The position numbers were made by a program, and so were the translations under genes. Below, in pieces: positions 49,943-58,436 of a stretch of 64,000 bases of DNA. Within the stretch, counting starts at the first letter, position 1. Every line of letters starts with the position of its first letter. This DNA comes from Aliagarivorans marinus DSM 23064 (lineage in GTDB: Bacteria; Pseudomonadota; Gammaproteobacteria; Enterobacterales; Celerinatantimonadaceae), in NCBI RefSeq assembly GCF_000429485.1, contig NZ_KE386909.1, positions 1 to 64,000 on the forward strand. Direction: 5' to 3'. The notes beneath the pieces are model-generated. The model was not told the origin of the DNA, did no database searches, and worked only from the letters and a program-made list of their open reading frames with translations.

Positions 49943-51364
49943 ATGGCTTTTAACGATGCATTGGCACTGCTCAACCTGCGCCTGAACAATGTGGCGCGAG
50001 GGCAGCGCTATCTAAGCCTTGCCAAGCAACTGCGCCAGCTCATAAGCGAGCAACGTTTAGCATTGGATAGCCGCCTGCCGGCTACCCGCAAGCTGGCAGA
50101 GCAGCTCGGGGTATCGCGTACCTCGGTGTTAAACGCCTACGAGGTGCTGGTGGCTGAGGGCTTGGTACGGGCACAACCTGGCTCGGGCTACTATGTGGCA
50201 GCGGTGCCTGCGGCAGCATCGTCAGCCCAGCGCCAGTCGACGGCAAGTCATGTGCATACTTCACCAGCCAAGCACGCAAACCCTGCCTTTGCCAGCAGTG
50301 GCGATCTGGAGCAGTTCCCCTTTGCCTTGTGGCGGCGTTGCCTGAACCGGGTATGGGCCAAGCCCGATCTGACGATGCTGCGCGAGGTCCCGGCGGGTGG
50401 CTATCTTCCACTAAAACAAGCGATCTGCGACTACAGCCTGCGATTACGCGGTGTGCAATGTCGACCGGAGCAGGTGTTTGTCACTGCCGGTAGCCGCGAC
50501 ACCTTGGCGCTGATCTATGCCGCCTTGCTAGAACGTGGCGACCCCATAGCGCTGGAAGACCCTTGCTACCCGCCACTACGCCAAGGACTGTTGGCCCATG
50601 GCGCCAACCTACATCCCTGCGCGGTCGACGGTGAGGGGATGCAACTAGCCCCAGAGCCCTGCCGCTTGGCGTGGATGACCCCGGCCAAGCAGTATCCGAC
50701 CTCGACGCTGATGAGCCGAGAACGGCGCATGGCGTGGCTAAGCTACGCGCGCGAGCGTGGCACTTATTTGGTGGAAGATGACTTTGATGCCGAATTTATC
50801 TACCGGCGCAGCACACCCGAGACCTTGTGGCAGCTGAGCCAGCAAATGACAGGTTCCTCGGTGCTGCTGGCTGGCAGCTTCTCCAAGGTGCTGTTCCCCT
50901 CGCTCCGGGTTGGTTATCTGCTGGTACCTGAGCCGCTAGTGGAGCGCTTTACTGCAGCCCAGTCGCGTCTTGGGAACTTGTGTTCGGTGCCGATGCAGCC
51001 GGTGGTGGCGGAGTTTATCGCCGAGCCACAGTTTCACAGCTACCTGCGGCGGATGCGCCGCCTCTATCAGCGCCGCCGCGACCACCTTTATCAGTTGATC
51101 GAATCGCAGCTGGCGGAGTACTTCCAGCCAGTGCTACCTGAAGGTGGCATGGTGATGCCGGTGTACGCCTCGAAGCATCTAAGGCTTAGCGATTCAGCGC
51201 TGCAAGCGCAACTGAAGGAGTGGGGGATCCACGCCTCGGCGCTGTCAAAACAGTTCTATGGTGAGGGGAGGCAGGGTTTGCTGCTCGGCTATTCAGCCGC
51301 CTCAGAGGTGCAGCTTGGCGAGGCGGTGGCGACGTTGGCTGAGCTGTGTCGCTCAGCCGATTAG
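49943..51364 (+). CDS. MocR/PdxR-family transcriptional regulator
   Basis: A 473-residue regulator fusing a GntR winged helix (residues 12-80, with DSRLPATRKLAEQLGVSRTSVLNAYEVL, located about 33-60) to an aminotransferase-like fold. The PLP site is intact: YLVEDDFDAEF carries the pyridine Asp and GSFSKVLFPSLRVGY the Schiff-base lysine. Members sense PLP or amino compounds and usually control the divergent gene, here the GNAT pair. ATG lies directly behind the inverted repeat with no clear ribosome site. Confidence 0.93.
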   Translation: MAFNDALALLNLRLNNVARGQRYLSLAKQLRQLISEQRLALDSRLPATRKLAEQLGVSRTSVLNAYEVLVAEGLVRAQPGSGYYVAAVPAAASSAQRQSTASHVHTSPAKHANPAFASSGDLEQFPFALWRRCLNRVWAKPDLTMLREVPAGGYLPLKQAICDYSLRLRGVQCRPEQVFVTAGSRDTLALIYAALLERGDPIALEDPCYPPLRQGLLAHGANLHPCAVDGEGMQLAPEPCRLAWMTPAKQYPTSTLMSRERRMAWLSYARERGTYLVEDDFDAEFIYRRSTPETLWQLSQQMTGSSVLLAGSFSKVLFPSLRVGYLLVPEPLVERFTAAQSRLGNLCSVPMQPVVAEFIAEPQFHSYLRRMRRLYQRRRDHLYQLIESQLAEYFQPVLPEGGMVMPVYASKHLRLSDSALQAQLKEWGIHASALSKQFYGEGRQGLLLGYSAASEVQLGEAVATLAELCRSAD

Positions 51365-51376
51365 TTCAGGCTGATA

Positions 51377-51646
51377 TTAGGTTTCCAGCAGGTGGTGGTC
51401 TTCGGGCAACTGTTTAGCCAGCCACAGCACCAGCTTGTGGCGCATTTCGGGTCCGGTTTGCTTATCTTTGGGCAGGGGAGTAAGTTGTTTATCTTCGGCG
51501 AGCAGCATGTAGATGGCCGCGACCTTATCTTTTTCAGAGGTGCCCGCTGGGAATTTGGCAAAACCGCGCTGCTGGGCGTATAGCTCGCCCACTTGCAGGG
51601 CTTTTTTCAACATCTGTGCTTCGTGCTTATAGGTTTTCACTGTCAC
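51377..51646 (-). CDS. small DUF5062-like protein
   Basis: An 89-residue protein without membrane segment. The pattern EAQMLKKALQVGELYAQQRGFAKF near the N-terminus and HKLVLWLAKQLPEDHHLL at the end is like DUF5062 proteins of Vibrio relatives; the match is from memory. Function unknown. The gene is convergent with the MocR gene, 12 bp apart. Confidence 0.78.
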   Translation of the reverse strand: MTVKTYKHEAQMLKKALQVGELYAQQRGFAKFPAGTSEKDKVAAIYMLLAEDKQLTPLPKDKQTGPEMRHKLVLWLAKQLPEDHHLLET

Positions 51647-51720
51647 GACTCCTTTTTTAAGCCACGTTAACCGATTTTGCCGGGCTTGCTAAGTCACGCC
51701 GCAGCACATTTTTATAAAAA

Positions 51721-51776
51721 ATACTCGAGCAACCTCAAGATGCTCTGAATCCTGCATCTTGAGGTTGTTCGGGTAT
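51721..51776. repeat. short palindromic relative of the 7606 element
   Basis: Two 23-bp arms (51721-51743 and 51754-51776) match at 21 positions around the 10-base loop TCTGAATCCT. The right arm with the loop, read on the minus strand, is nearly identical to 7607-7640. It looks like an internally deleted or end-only copy of that element, 29 bp upstream of the interrupted MFS gene. Confidence 0.82.
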
Positions 51777-51805
51777 ACGGATTTGGCGGGAGGCCAAGCT
51801 CAGCA

Positions 51806-52156
51806 ATGAAGGCAATGGAACAGCAACAGCAGCGCTTATTGTTATTGATGGCATTTGTGATGCCATTCAGTTTTTCGGTTTGGATGGTGCTGATCAATAA
51901 CTTCAGTATCGATGTGGCCAACTTTACCGGCCGCGAAATCGGTATCTTGCAGAGCCTGCGCGAAGTGCCGGGTTTTCTTGCCTTTACCGTGGTGTTCGCA
52001 CTACTGCTGATTAAAGAGCAGCGGCTGGCGCTGATAAGCCTGCTTACCTTGGCTGTAGGGATCGCTATTACCGGGCTGTTTCCCTCAGTGGCGGGGCTAT
52101 ATTTCACCACGGTGCTCATGTCCATCGGCTTTCATTACAAATGCACACCATTCTAA
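51806..52156 (+). pseudogene. MFS transporter, 5' fragment cut by the island
   Basis: The first about 110 residues are a normal MFS start with three to four membrane helices (VMPFSFSVWMVLINNF, GFLAFTVVFALLLI, LALISLLTLAVGIAITGLFP) and the segment TTVLMSIGFHY. The frame then runs into island sequence and stops six codons later (KCTPF-stop). A whole transporter needs about 400 residues, so the remainder has been displaced beyond the window. GGGAGG precedes the ATG. Confidence 0.85.
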
Positions 52157-52165
52157 TTTGTAAAG
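52137..52165. other. inverted repeat at the island left junction (possible attachment site)
   Basis: TTACAAAT (52137-52144) and ATTTGTAA (52158-52165) are perfect inverted 8-bp arms with a 13-base spacer. The left arm starts in host sequence (the TAC codon of the MFS gene) and the right arm is in the island. This is the layout of a core recombination site for a tyrosine recombinase, inferred only. Confidence 0.45.
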
Positions 52166-52191
52166 GTTAAAAAGCCACTAACCAACTGCTT

Positions 52192-52207
52192 TTATTCGAA
52201 TAAAATA
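52192..52207. promoter_or_regulatory. perfect 16-bp palindrome upstream of the recombinase operon
   Basis: TTTTATTCGAATAAAA is fully symmetric, 77 bp before the first recombinase start. It is a candidate binding site for one of the island recombinases or for an autoregulator. Confidence 0.4.
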
Positions 52208-52283
52208 CAAAATCTACCTTGACGCCGAAAATTGCTCTACTACTCTTGATAATATTGAATAGCATCAAGGTGTAAAGGTCTCA

Positions 52284-53564
52284 GTGTCTAAGCTTAAGTT
52301 CTTCAGAACCTCAAAAAGCAATGGAAGATCCTTGTTCGCTCTATTGGATGGAGCTCATTTCCCTGGCGTTGAGCGAACTCTCTTCATCCGTTCATTGGAC
52401 TCTCTTGCTGATACAACGATTGAAGCAAAGGTCTACGCGCTATCCTACTTTATTGACATGATGTCCATCATAGGAGTCGACCTAGATACTATGGTTTCTA
52501 ATGGTCAACTTCCGACAATGGCGGAAATTAACTTATATATCCAAGCGTCGAATTTTGTTACTGACCAAGCTGAAGAATTCGTAAGGGCAAGAATCAAAGA
52601 CAGATCAAGTATAAGACCGTTAATAGTAAACGAAGAAACGGTTTATCGACTTATTCATAGCAGCACTAACAGCAAGCTACAGGCAGTAGGAGTATCAGCA
52701 TTTAATCGGCGCATAGAAGCCGCTTATGACTACATAAAGTTTTTATTTAAGTATCATATCAAAAAGCCTACGCATCAGCAGAATGAATCCTACTCAGAGA
52801 TTCTTGCGACTCTTCGTAGTGAAAAAAAGAGACGTGCTAAAGCTCATGACCACGCCAATGTTCTTGAAAAGCAACTTACAGAAGAACAATTTAATAAGCT
52901 GATAAATATCATCAGACCTGATAACCCAGAAAATCCATTCAAACAAAGTAAGCAACGCAACTTTCTAATTGTTTGGATGTTAATTAGGGGTGGATTTCGT
53001 CGCTCTGGCTTAGCAAAAACCAAAATTAGCAATATGGATTTCTCAGGGGATTGTAATAAGGTTTTTGTGACGCGAACACCTAATGACCCAACAGACACCC
53101 GCAAACGCCAAGCATCACATAAGACTAGAGAGCATATAGTAGTTCTACCCAAGGAATTAATGCTAGACATCAAAGACTATTATGAATCTTCAAGAGTCAG
53201 ATATAAAGCGGCCAATGAGCATGAATTCATTTTTATAGCCGAGAAATCAGGTGAAAACCATAACGCAGGCGATCCACTGTCCCTCAACTCTTACAACAAA
53301 ATTCTAGAAAAACTTTCAGAGGTTCTAGGCTTTCACATACATCCTCATCGGCTTCGTTACCACTGGCACAAGATTTTTGAAAGAATTTGTGAGGCTAATG
53401 AGTTAGATGACTCAGATAAAGACAAGATAGTTAAGGAAAGTATGGGCTGGTCTCGAGATAGTAACATGGGACAGTTATACGCAAGGATGCAAACGGTGAA
53501 AAAAATGGCTGAAATAAACTTGCAGCATCAGAAGGAGTTATATAGTGCAAAAGTTAAAAAATAG
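52284..53564 (+). CDS. tyrosine recombinase/integrase 1 of island
   Basis: A 426-residue site-specific recombinase. The N-terminal 190 residues should be the arm- or core-binding part. The catalytic half has box I Arg in RGGFRRSGLAKTKI (near 238), box II HPHRLRYHW (His/Arg, near 353), a Trp in MGWSRD replacing the second His, and the nucleophile Tyr in GQLYARM (near 404). All essential residues are therefore visible. The GTG start follows AAGG. The next gene overlaps by 20 bp. It may correspond to the smaller recombinase of GMT- or Tn554-like modules. Confidence 0.88.
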   Translation: MSKLKFFRTSKSNGRSLFALLDGAHFPGVERTLFIRSLDSLADTTIEAKVYALSYFIDMMSIIGVDLDTMVSNGQLPTMAEINLYIQASNFVTDQAEEFVRARIKDRSSIRPLIVNEETVYRLIHSSTNSKLQAVGVSAFNRRIEAAYDYIKFLFKYHIKKPTHQQNESYSEILATLRSEKKRRAKAHDHANVLEKQLTEEQFNKLINIIRPDNPENPFKQSKQRNFLIVWMLIRGGFRRSGLAKTKISNMDFSGDCNKVFVTRTPNDPTDTRKRQASHKTREHIVVLPKELMLDIKDYYESSRVRYKAANEHEFIFIAEKSGENHNAGDPLSLNSYNKILEKLSEVLGFHIHPHRLRYHWHKIFERICEANELDDSDKDKIVKESMGWSRDSNMGQLYARMQTVKKMAEINLQHQKELYSAKVKK

Positions 53565-55257
53565 CACATCAATAATTAACTTCCTCAATGAAAAGCAACA
53601 AGGTGCTGATGCTATTTTCATTGTGACAGACAAAGATACAGGCGAACATTTCAATAATAATATTTATGGAGCCAGATGGAAGATAAAAAGCAATAATAAC
53701 TCAACTGATTACGTTGATATATCTTCTCTGGATAATTCTATCCTTTCCTTCGAAGAGCAGTCTATTGTAAGGAAGACTCTAGCTTTCTTAGCAAGTAAAG
53801 GAAGAACAGTTAACAATATGCTCTATGCCATCGTGAAGGTTCCTCTTAAAAGCCTAGATTTAATCGGTGCAGAGGATGTGATGAAAGGGGATGGAACAAT
53901 AGTTCAAAAAACAAGTGTCAAAGCCTTTTTTACGGCTTTATCCACTCGATACCCAAGTAAATACAATCCAATAAGGAAGGCGCTGGAAAGCTACGTCATA
54001 AAGAACCCCAAAAGAAACCCTTGGGATATTAGAACAGGAGCCTTAAGCCGATATGAAATGGTGAACCTTGTAACACGACTAAATGAGTGGTCAGAAATCG
54101 TGCTCGACGAGGCGAAATTTACGAAATGGCGAGAGAGTTTTGGAAAAGGGGCTGGTAAGATTACTTATGTGGGAAAACTTAACCAATTTATTGGTATGCG
54201 CATGGCTATTAACTTCCACTTAAGACCAGAACAAATAAAGATATCTCTATGGTCTCATTTTAAAAACTCATCCTCCGAGGAAGACCCGTTTTTGTTTGAT
54301 GGTGAAGGGCTTTTCTACCCGAGATATATCAAACAGCAAGATGATGAGGTATATAGGCCAGTCGCTGACCCATTTCCTGTTTCAATAGAATTTTCACGTG
54401 AATTGAAAATCCACTATGAGAAGTATTTCTACTGGTTAAAGGAAAGCATAGAAAAGTCAGAATTCTCCATGAGCGAAAATGAAATCACTGACTTGATGAG
54501 TAGTCTCCCTCTAATAATAAACGATTCTATTTTTGAAGAGTCCAAAAGGCATGTCAACAAAAAAGACTACGTTTCAGCAATGTTAAGTAAATCCTGGTTA
54601 ATAAGTAAAAGTTACGCCAAACGTTTGATAGATAACTGTGTAGCTCAATTAAAACCAGAGTCAGACAGATTGCCAGCATCAGAATATAAGGTGAATTCAA
54701 GGAGGCTGAGACATTACACGGGTACAGTGCAAAGTAGCCGAGGAACTCCTGTAGAACAAATTTCGATATCCTTAACCCATTCAAGCCTTGATGCTGTAAA
54801 GAAATCGTATATTGATCTTCCTGCTGATGTGCAAGCGCAAATGGATATCAAGAGGAGTGACTCTGAATTTCTAGTCGCGGCGGCTTCAGGCCATTTTTCT
54901 GAAGAGTTAAAGAACCGTGTATCCACGAGCATAGACGAGAATGAGGCGGTGATTGAAGACTTGGAGGCAGGAAATCTTGGTAAATCAGCATCACTACCGA
55001 TGTGTAGGGGGTGCTCTAAGACAAAACCCATATCATGCTACGGCTGTCATAGTTTCCACCCTTTAGCAGAGGGTAATCATAGGTACTATCTAGGGATTGT
55101 AAAAAAAGAGTATGACGCTAAAAAGGAGGCTGGCTTCACTGGTCTACAGTTAGCAATGTATGAACACCAAATGAAGAAAATTAAAATTACCATACACTAT
55201 TGCGATCTCGCAGTAAAAGCTCTAGAAAGTGTTTCTGACGAGAATAATGATGCTTAA
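53545..55257 (+). CDS. tyrosine-recombinase-like protein 2 with C-terminal zinc cluster
   Basis: A 570-residue divergent recombinase. Box I is probably INFHLRPEQIKISLW (near 225-240), box II is RRLRHYTGT (Arg replaces the usual His, near 392), followed by SLTHSS (His) and KSYIDL (Tyr, near 426). After this comes a cysteine cluster CRGC...CYGC (C-x2-C-x7-C-x2-C, about 492-505), a likely zinc finger, and a helical tail. The GTG start has GAAGGAG upstream and overlaps gene 1 by 20 bp. Role: partner in the strand exchange or in target recognition. The Arg at the box II His position is unusual. Confidence 0.82.
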   Translation: MQKLKNSTSIINFLNEKQQGADAIFIVTDKDTGEHFNNNIYGARWKIKSNNNSTDYVDISSLDNSILSFEEQSIVRKTLAFLASKGRTVNNMLYAIVKVPLKSLDLIGAEDVMKGDGTIVQKTSVKAFFTALSTRYPSKYNPIRKALESYVIKNPKRNPWDIRTGALSRYEMVNLVTRLNEWSEIVLDEAKFTKWRESFGKGAGKITYVGKLNQFIGMRMAINFHLRPEQIKISLWSHFKNSSSEEDPFLFDGEGLFYPRYIKQQDDEVYRPVADPFPVSIEFSRELKIHYEKYFYWLKESIEKSEFSMSENEITDLMSSLPLIINDSIFEESKRHVNKKDYVSAMLSKSWLISKSYAKRLIDNCVAQLKPESDRLPASEYKVNSRRLRHYTGTVQSSRGTPVEQISISLTHSSLDAVKKSYIDLPADVQAQMDIKRSDSEFLVAAASGHFSEELKNRVSTSIDENEAVIEDLEAGNLGKSASLPMCRGCSKTKPISCYGCHSFHPLAEGNHRYYLGIVKKEYDAKKEAGFTGLQLAMYEHQMKKIKITIHYCDLAVKALESVSDENNDA

Positions 55258-57559
55258 TCACTACGAAAATGCTCTTTATAATTTTGTTGAAGAGAAAAAG
55301 AAGTTAGAGTTCCCTTTCTTTTCCCGCAATGATGGTAGTAAAACAAATGCAAACTGGTTGCAAAATTTCTTTTTTTACGAATCAAAGAATAAGAAGCGAC
55401 AATCCATATCTATTTATAATAGATACCTTTATCCGAATGAAATGGTAAAAAATGCTGAGCAATTTGCAAACCTTAGCAATAAATGCAAATTCCTTCTTTC
55501 AAGTTATTACGCTGATATATGTAAAGCTCTAACAATTCAGATAGAGAAGGATAGAAAGAAGAAAGGGTATCAGTTTGTCCCTAAGGAACACTGTCACTAT
55601 TTTCAGAAGTGGCTGGGATGGATGCAAGAAAAGTCGTTAAAGATACATGAATACACACCATCTAAACATAGCAAGTTCATGTCTTGGCTTATGGATAGAA
55701 GCCTTAAACCAGGTTCAGAATATGCTGAAGAAACCAAAATACTCGGAGCAATAAGAACGCTTCAGTCAATAGGCGCAATTGACGAAAATATCAAATTTAA
55801 GCAAGTTGCATCCCTATCATCAGAGCGTACAACTCAAGAAGTAGTAAGACGCAAGTCAAAAAAGATGCCCAGCAATGATGATATTGCAGTTGCTTTGACG
55901 ATATTTCACAAAGTAATGCCTTCTGAAAAAGATAAAATTGACATTTTTGATAACACAAGAAATCGATTTGTTGCTAGCTCATATATGATGTCACTAGCTG
56001 CAACGCAACGATTTGCTGCCGAGAATCCATATTTAAACACTCATGCTCTCTCTAGCCGAGAATCTAGTAACGGTCAAGAGGTATTTTGTTTTACTTTTCC
56101 TGGTTCAAAAGGCTTTAAAATAAATAACAAACATGTTCACGGTCCATTAATACCATTCGTTGAAAAATCATTGAACTTCCTAGTTCAAGCAGGGAACCCG
56201 GCTAGAGCTCTTGCTCGGTTCTACGAAAATCCGCAGCTTTCAGCTTCTGAAGTGATGTTTGGTATAGAGGTCGAAGACTGGAAAGAAGTTGACAAGTCTA
56301 AGCCTCTAGATTTATGGAAAATAGCTCACTTATTAGGTTTGTTTGACAATGTGTCAAAGGAAGTAACTGACGAGTTGAAAAATGTTAAGGGTTACCCGCT
56401 AAATATTAATCCCAAAACAAAGATCCAATCAATGGCTCAAGCTTCTGCTCTCATAGGTGTAGCCCCTGGGAACTATAACAGGCAAGAAAGGCGCAAAATA
56501 GTACAATCTGCAACTGTAGGCGATCTTCAAGATGAGTGGATTGCTCACATAAAGAGAAACCTTCCAAATTTCCCATACAGAATCCATAGCAATGAAAACA
56601 AAGTATTGCTGAAAGATGCGCTTACCATTTTTACAGGAAATCAGCTCAATTCTAAGGGCTCATGGGTCATGTCTACTTCTCCGTTTGCAATCGATACTAC
56701 AGATTATGGTGATGTTTTTAGGGGCGCAATTTCAGCTAGTGGAAAAGGAAATTTAGGTCGGTATTTTACTGAAAATGGTTTCTCAGCAGAAGAGTATGGT
56801 GTGGCTCCACACATGATTAGACACTATAGCAACACAATTTACCAAGAGTCCGGAGTAAGTGACGAGCATATAGCGATTGCTTCGGGAAGAGTAAGCGTAA
56901 AATCAAACGCAGATTACGATCATTTAACTGTAGATGAAATTGCATTTAGAGCTTCTCGACACCTCAATGGTAAAGATGAATTTTCACATATAGAAGGCAA
57001 TGTGATAACAGCTGAAGAGTATTGCAAGCTTACAAATAGATCTGCTTCCGATACTGGTGTTGGTATATGCACACAGGACTTATCTGAATCACCTTGTACA
57101 CATCTGTCCGACTTCAAATATCATTGCGTTGATTGTACTAAAGCAGCTTTCTGTAAGGGTAGTAAACGCGCTATTGAAGCTATGAAAACTGATATTGAGC
57201 AACAGAGGAATCGACTTGAAATGATTCTCAATAGAGGAAACTTGCACAAAAGTGAGCTTTCTAGAGCTCAATTTATTCAAAAGGTTGAAAACCTTGGATT
57301 CTATAAAGAACTTTTGAAATTAATGACATCAAAGGAAATACCTGACGGTACTTTAATTAGATTCACAGGGTTAAATAAAAAGACAGTAGGCTTTCAATTG
57401 TATGACATAGTCAACAGGAAAAGTCTAAATGGAATATCTATTGACCTCCCTAACTATCAAAAGCAACTGGATGATAAGATTACGGAACTATTCAATTCAG
57501 AGAAAAGAACAGAGAGTAAGCTAAGTGATTTCTTGAGCGCTAATGGTATATCTATATGA
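55250..57559 (+). CDS. large tyrosine-recombinase-like protein 3 with cysteine cluster
   Basis: A 769-residue protein. ATG 55250 (seven bases after ACGAG) is preferred; ATG 55247 is possible. The first 230 residues include a SAM-like core-binding domain (EYTPSKHSKFMSWLMDRSL). A box I Arg is likely in SLAATQRFAAENPY (near 258), box II in APHMIRHYSNTIY (near 522), and the Tyr in NADYDHL (near 559). A cluster of cysteines follows (CTQDLSESPC...CVDC...FC, about 606-640), then a long helical C-terminus. It overlaps gene 2 by 8 bp and gene 4 by 4 bp. It resembles the large integrase of GMT islands, from memory only. Confidence 0.82.
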   Translation: MLNHYENALYNFVEEKKKLEFPFFSRNDGSKTNANWLQNFFFYESKNKKRQSISIYNRYLYPNEMVKNAEQFANLSNKCKFLLSSYYADICKALTIQIEKDRKKKGYQFVPKEHCHYFQKWLGWMQEKSLKIHEYTPSKHSKFMSWLMDRSLKPGSEYAEETKILGAIRTLQSIGAIDENIKFKQVASLSSERTTQEVVRRKSKKMPSNDDIAVALTIFHKVMPSEKDKIDIFDNTRNRFVASSYMMSLAATQRFAAENPYLNTHALSSRESSNGQEVFCFTFPGSKGFKINNKHVHGPLIPFVEKSLNFLVQAGNPARALARFYENPQLSASEVMFGIEVEDWKEVDKSKPLDLWKIAHLLGLFDNVSKEVTDELKNVKGYPLNINPKTKIQSMAQASALIGVAPGNYNRQERRKIVQSATVGDLQDEWIAHIKRNLPNFPYRIHSNENKVLLKDALTIFTGNQLNSKGSWVMSTSPFAIDTTDYGDVFRGAISASGKGNLGRYFTENGFSAEEYGVAPHMIRHYSNTIYQESGVSDEHIAIASGRVSVKSNADYDHLTVDEIAFRASRHLNGKDEFSHIEGNVITAEEYCKLTNRSASDTGVGICTQDLSESPCTHLSDFKYHCVDCTKAAFCKGSKRAIEAMKTDIEQQRNRLEMILNRGNLHKSELSRAQFIQKVENLGFYKELLKLMTSKEIPDGTLIRFTGLNKKTVGFQLYDIVNRKSLNGISIDLPNYQKQLDDKITELFNSEKRTESKLSDFLSANGISI

Positions 57560-57966
57560 GTAATAGAGCATTCACTCCAGAACAAGAGCGTAAAGCAAGA
57601 GCTCTAGTTATTTCGTGGCCTGGTAAATCTATTTCATGGAAGGCGATGCTGGAAGCCTTCAAAAATGATCTAGGCGTTACCGTGTCAAAAGTATCAATAA
57701 TGAACACCTACCCTAAAATATATGAAGCATTCATAGACAGAAAAAGCCTTGGAAAAGGTGTGTTTAATATAAATGATACTCTAATAACAACTGATAGTGC
57801 CAATACGATATCTGACCTAAGAGAAAAACTAGAAAAATGTCAGGCAGAGAGAGATGTCTACAAGGCTGACTACGAGTTAGCTCAAGAAATTCTTCAAAGG
57901 GTAATTGTTAACGCTAATTCCATACCAAATCTTCATGTCGAATCATTATTTAAAGAGATTGATTAG
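57556..57966 (+). CDS. small coiled-coil protein of the recombinase module
   Basis: A 136-residue protein. The N-terminal 60 residues (TPEQERKARALVISWPGKSISWKAMLEAF...) look like a helix-turn-helix, possibly a DNA-binding adaptor. A coiled coil follows at about 82-115 (ISDLREKLEKCQAERDVYKADYEL). It overlaps the third recombinase gene by ATGA. Position and size recall TnpC of Tn554 (about 125 aa) and the small third member (GmtX) of Gamma-Mobile-Trio elements. The role may be to orient or stimulate recombination. Confidence 0.75.
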   Translation: MSNRAFTPEQERKARALVISWPGKSISWKAMLEAFKNDLGVTVSKVSIMNTYPKIYEAFIDRKSLGKGVFNINDTLITTDSANTISDLREKLEKCQAERDVYKADYELAQEILQRVIVNANSIPNLHVESLFKEID

Positions 57967-57992
57967 CAACTGGTTATTAAGCAGGATAGTCT

Positions 57993-58436
57993 ATGGCAAA
58001 TGGTCAAGATCTAGGTGAAATAAATTACCAGAAATTTCTAACGTGGATTGAGACTCAAACCACTGAAGATTACCGAGAAATGGTCTACCGGGGACAGCTC
58101 AATAGGAGACTTGTTGCCAAAGGAGCTGATATAGGTAACTCAGCACTAAAGCAAAACCCGAAAGTGAAGGAAAGGCTGTTCCAGCTTGAAGAAGATCTTC
58201 GTGCTCGCAGTGTCCTGCCGCCTATCGCTTATAAATCTGAAACTTCAAAGGATATTCCTGAAAGCAAGCAACTTGACCAGGCTGAACTCAAGCGTGAGCG
58301 ACAGGGAGTTCACCTGAGACGGCTAGAACAACGCGTAGTCGAGCTCGAAGCAGAAAATGACGCGTTGAGGCAGCGCCTAAGTCGCTTCGATGCACTTAGT
58401 TCAGCATTGTCCGATATCGGGAGGCTGCCTAGATGA
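57993..58436 (+). CDS. small coiled-coil protein coupled to the helicase
   Basis: A 147-residue protein. Residues 8-65 (INYQKFLTWIETQTTEDYREMVYRGQLNRRLVAKGADIGNSALKQNP, given by landmarks) look like a helical DNA-binding segment, and about 92-135 form a leucine-zipper-like coiled coil (LRRLEQRVVELEAENDALRQRL). I recall similar proteins next to recombinase trios in Vibrio islands (VPA1267-type), which I cannot verify. Its stop overlaps the helicase start (ATGA), so the two are probably partners. It begins 27 bp after the recombinase operon. Confidence 0.75.
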   Translation: MANGQDLGEINYQKFLTWIETQTTEDYREMVYRGQLNRRLVAKGADIGNSALKQNPKVKERLFQLEEDLRARSVLPPIAYKSETSKDIPESKQLDQAELKRERQGVHLRRLEQRVVELEAENDALRQRLSRFDALSSALSDIGRLPR

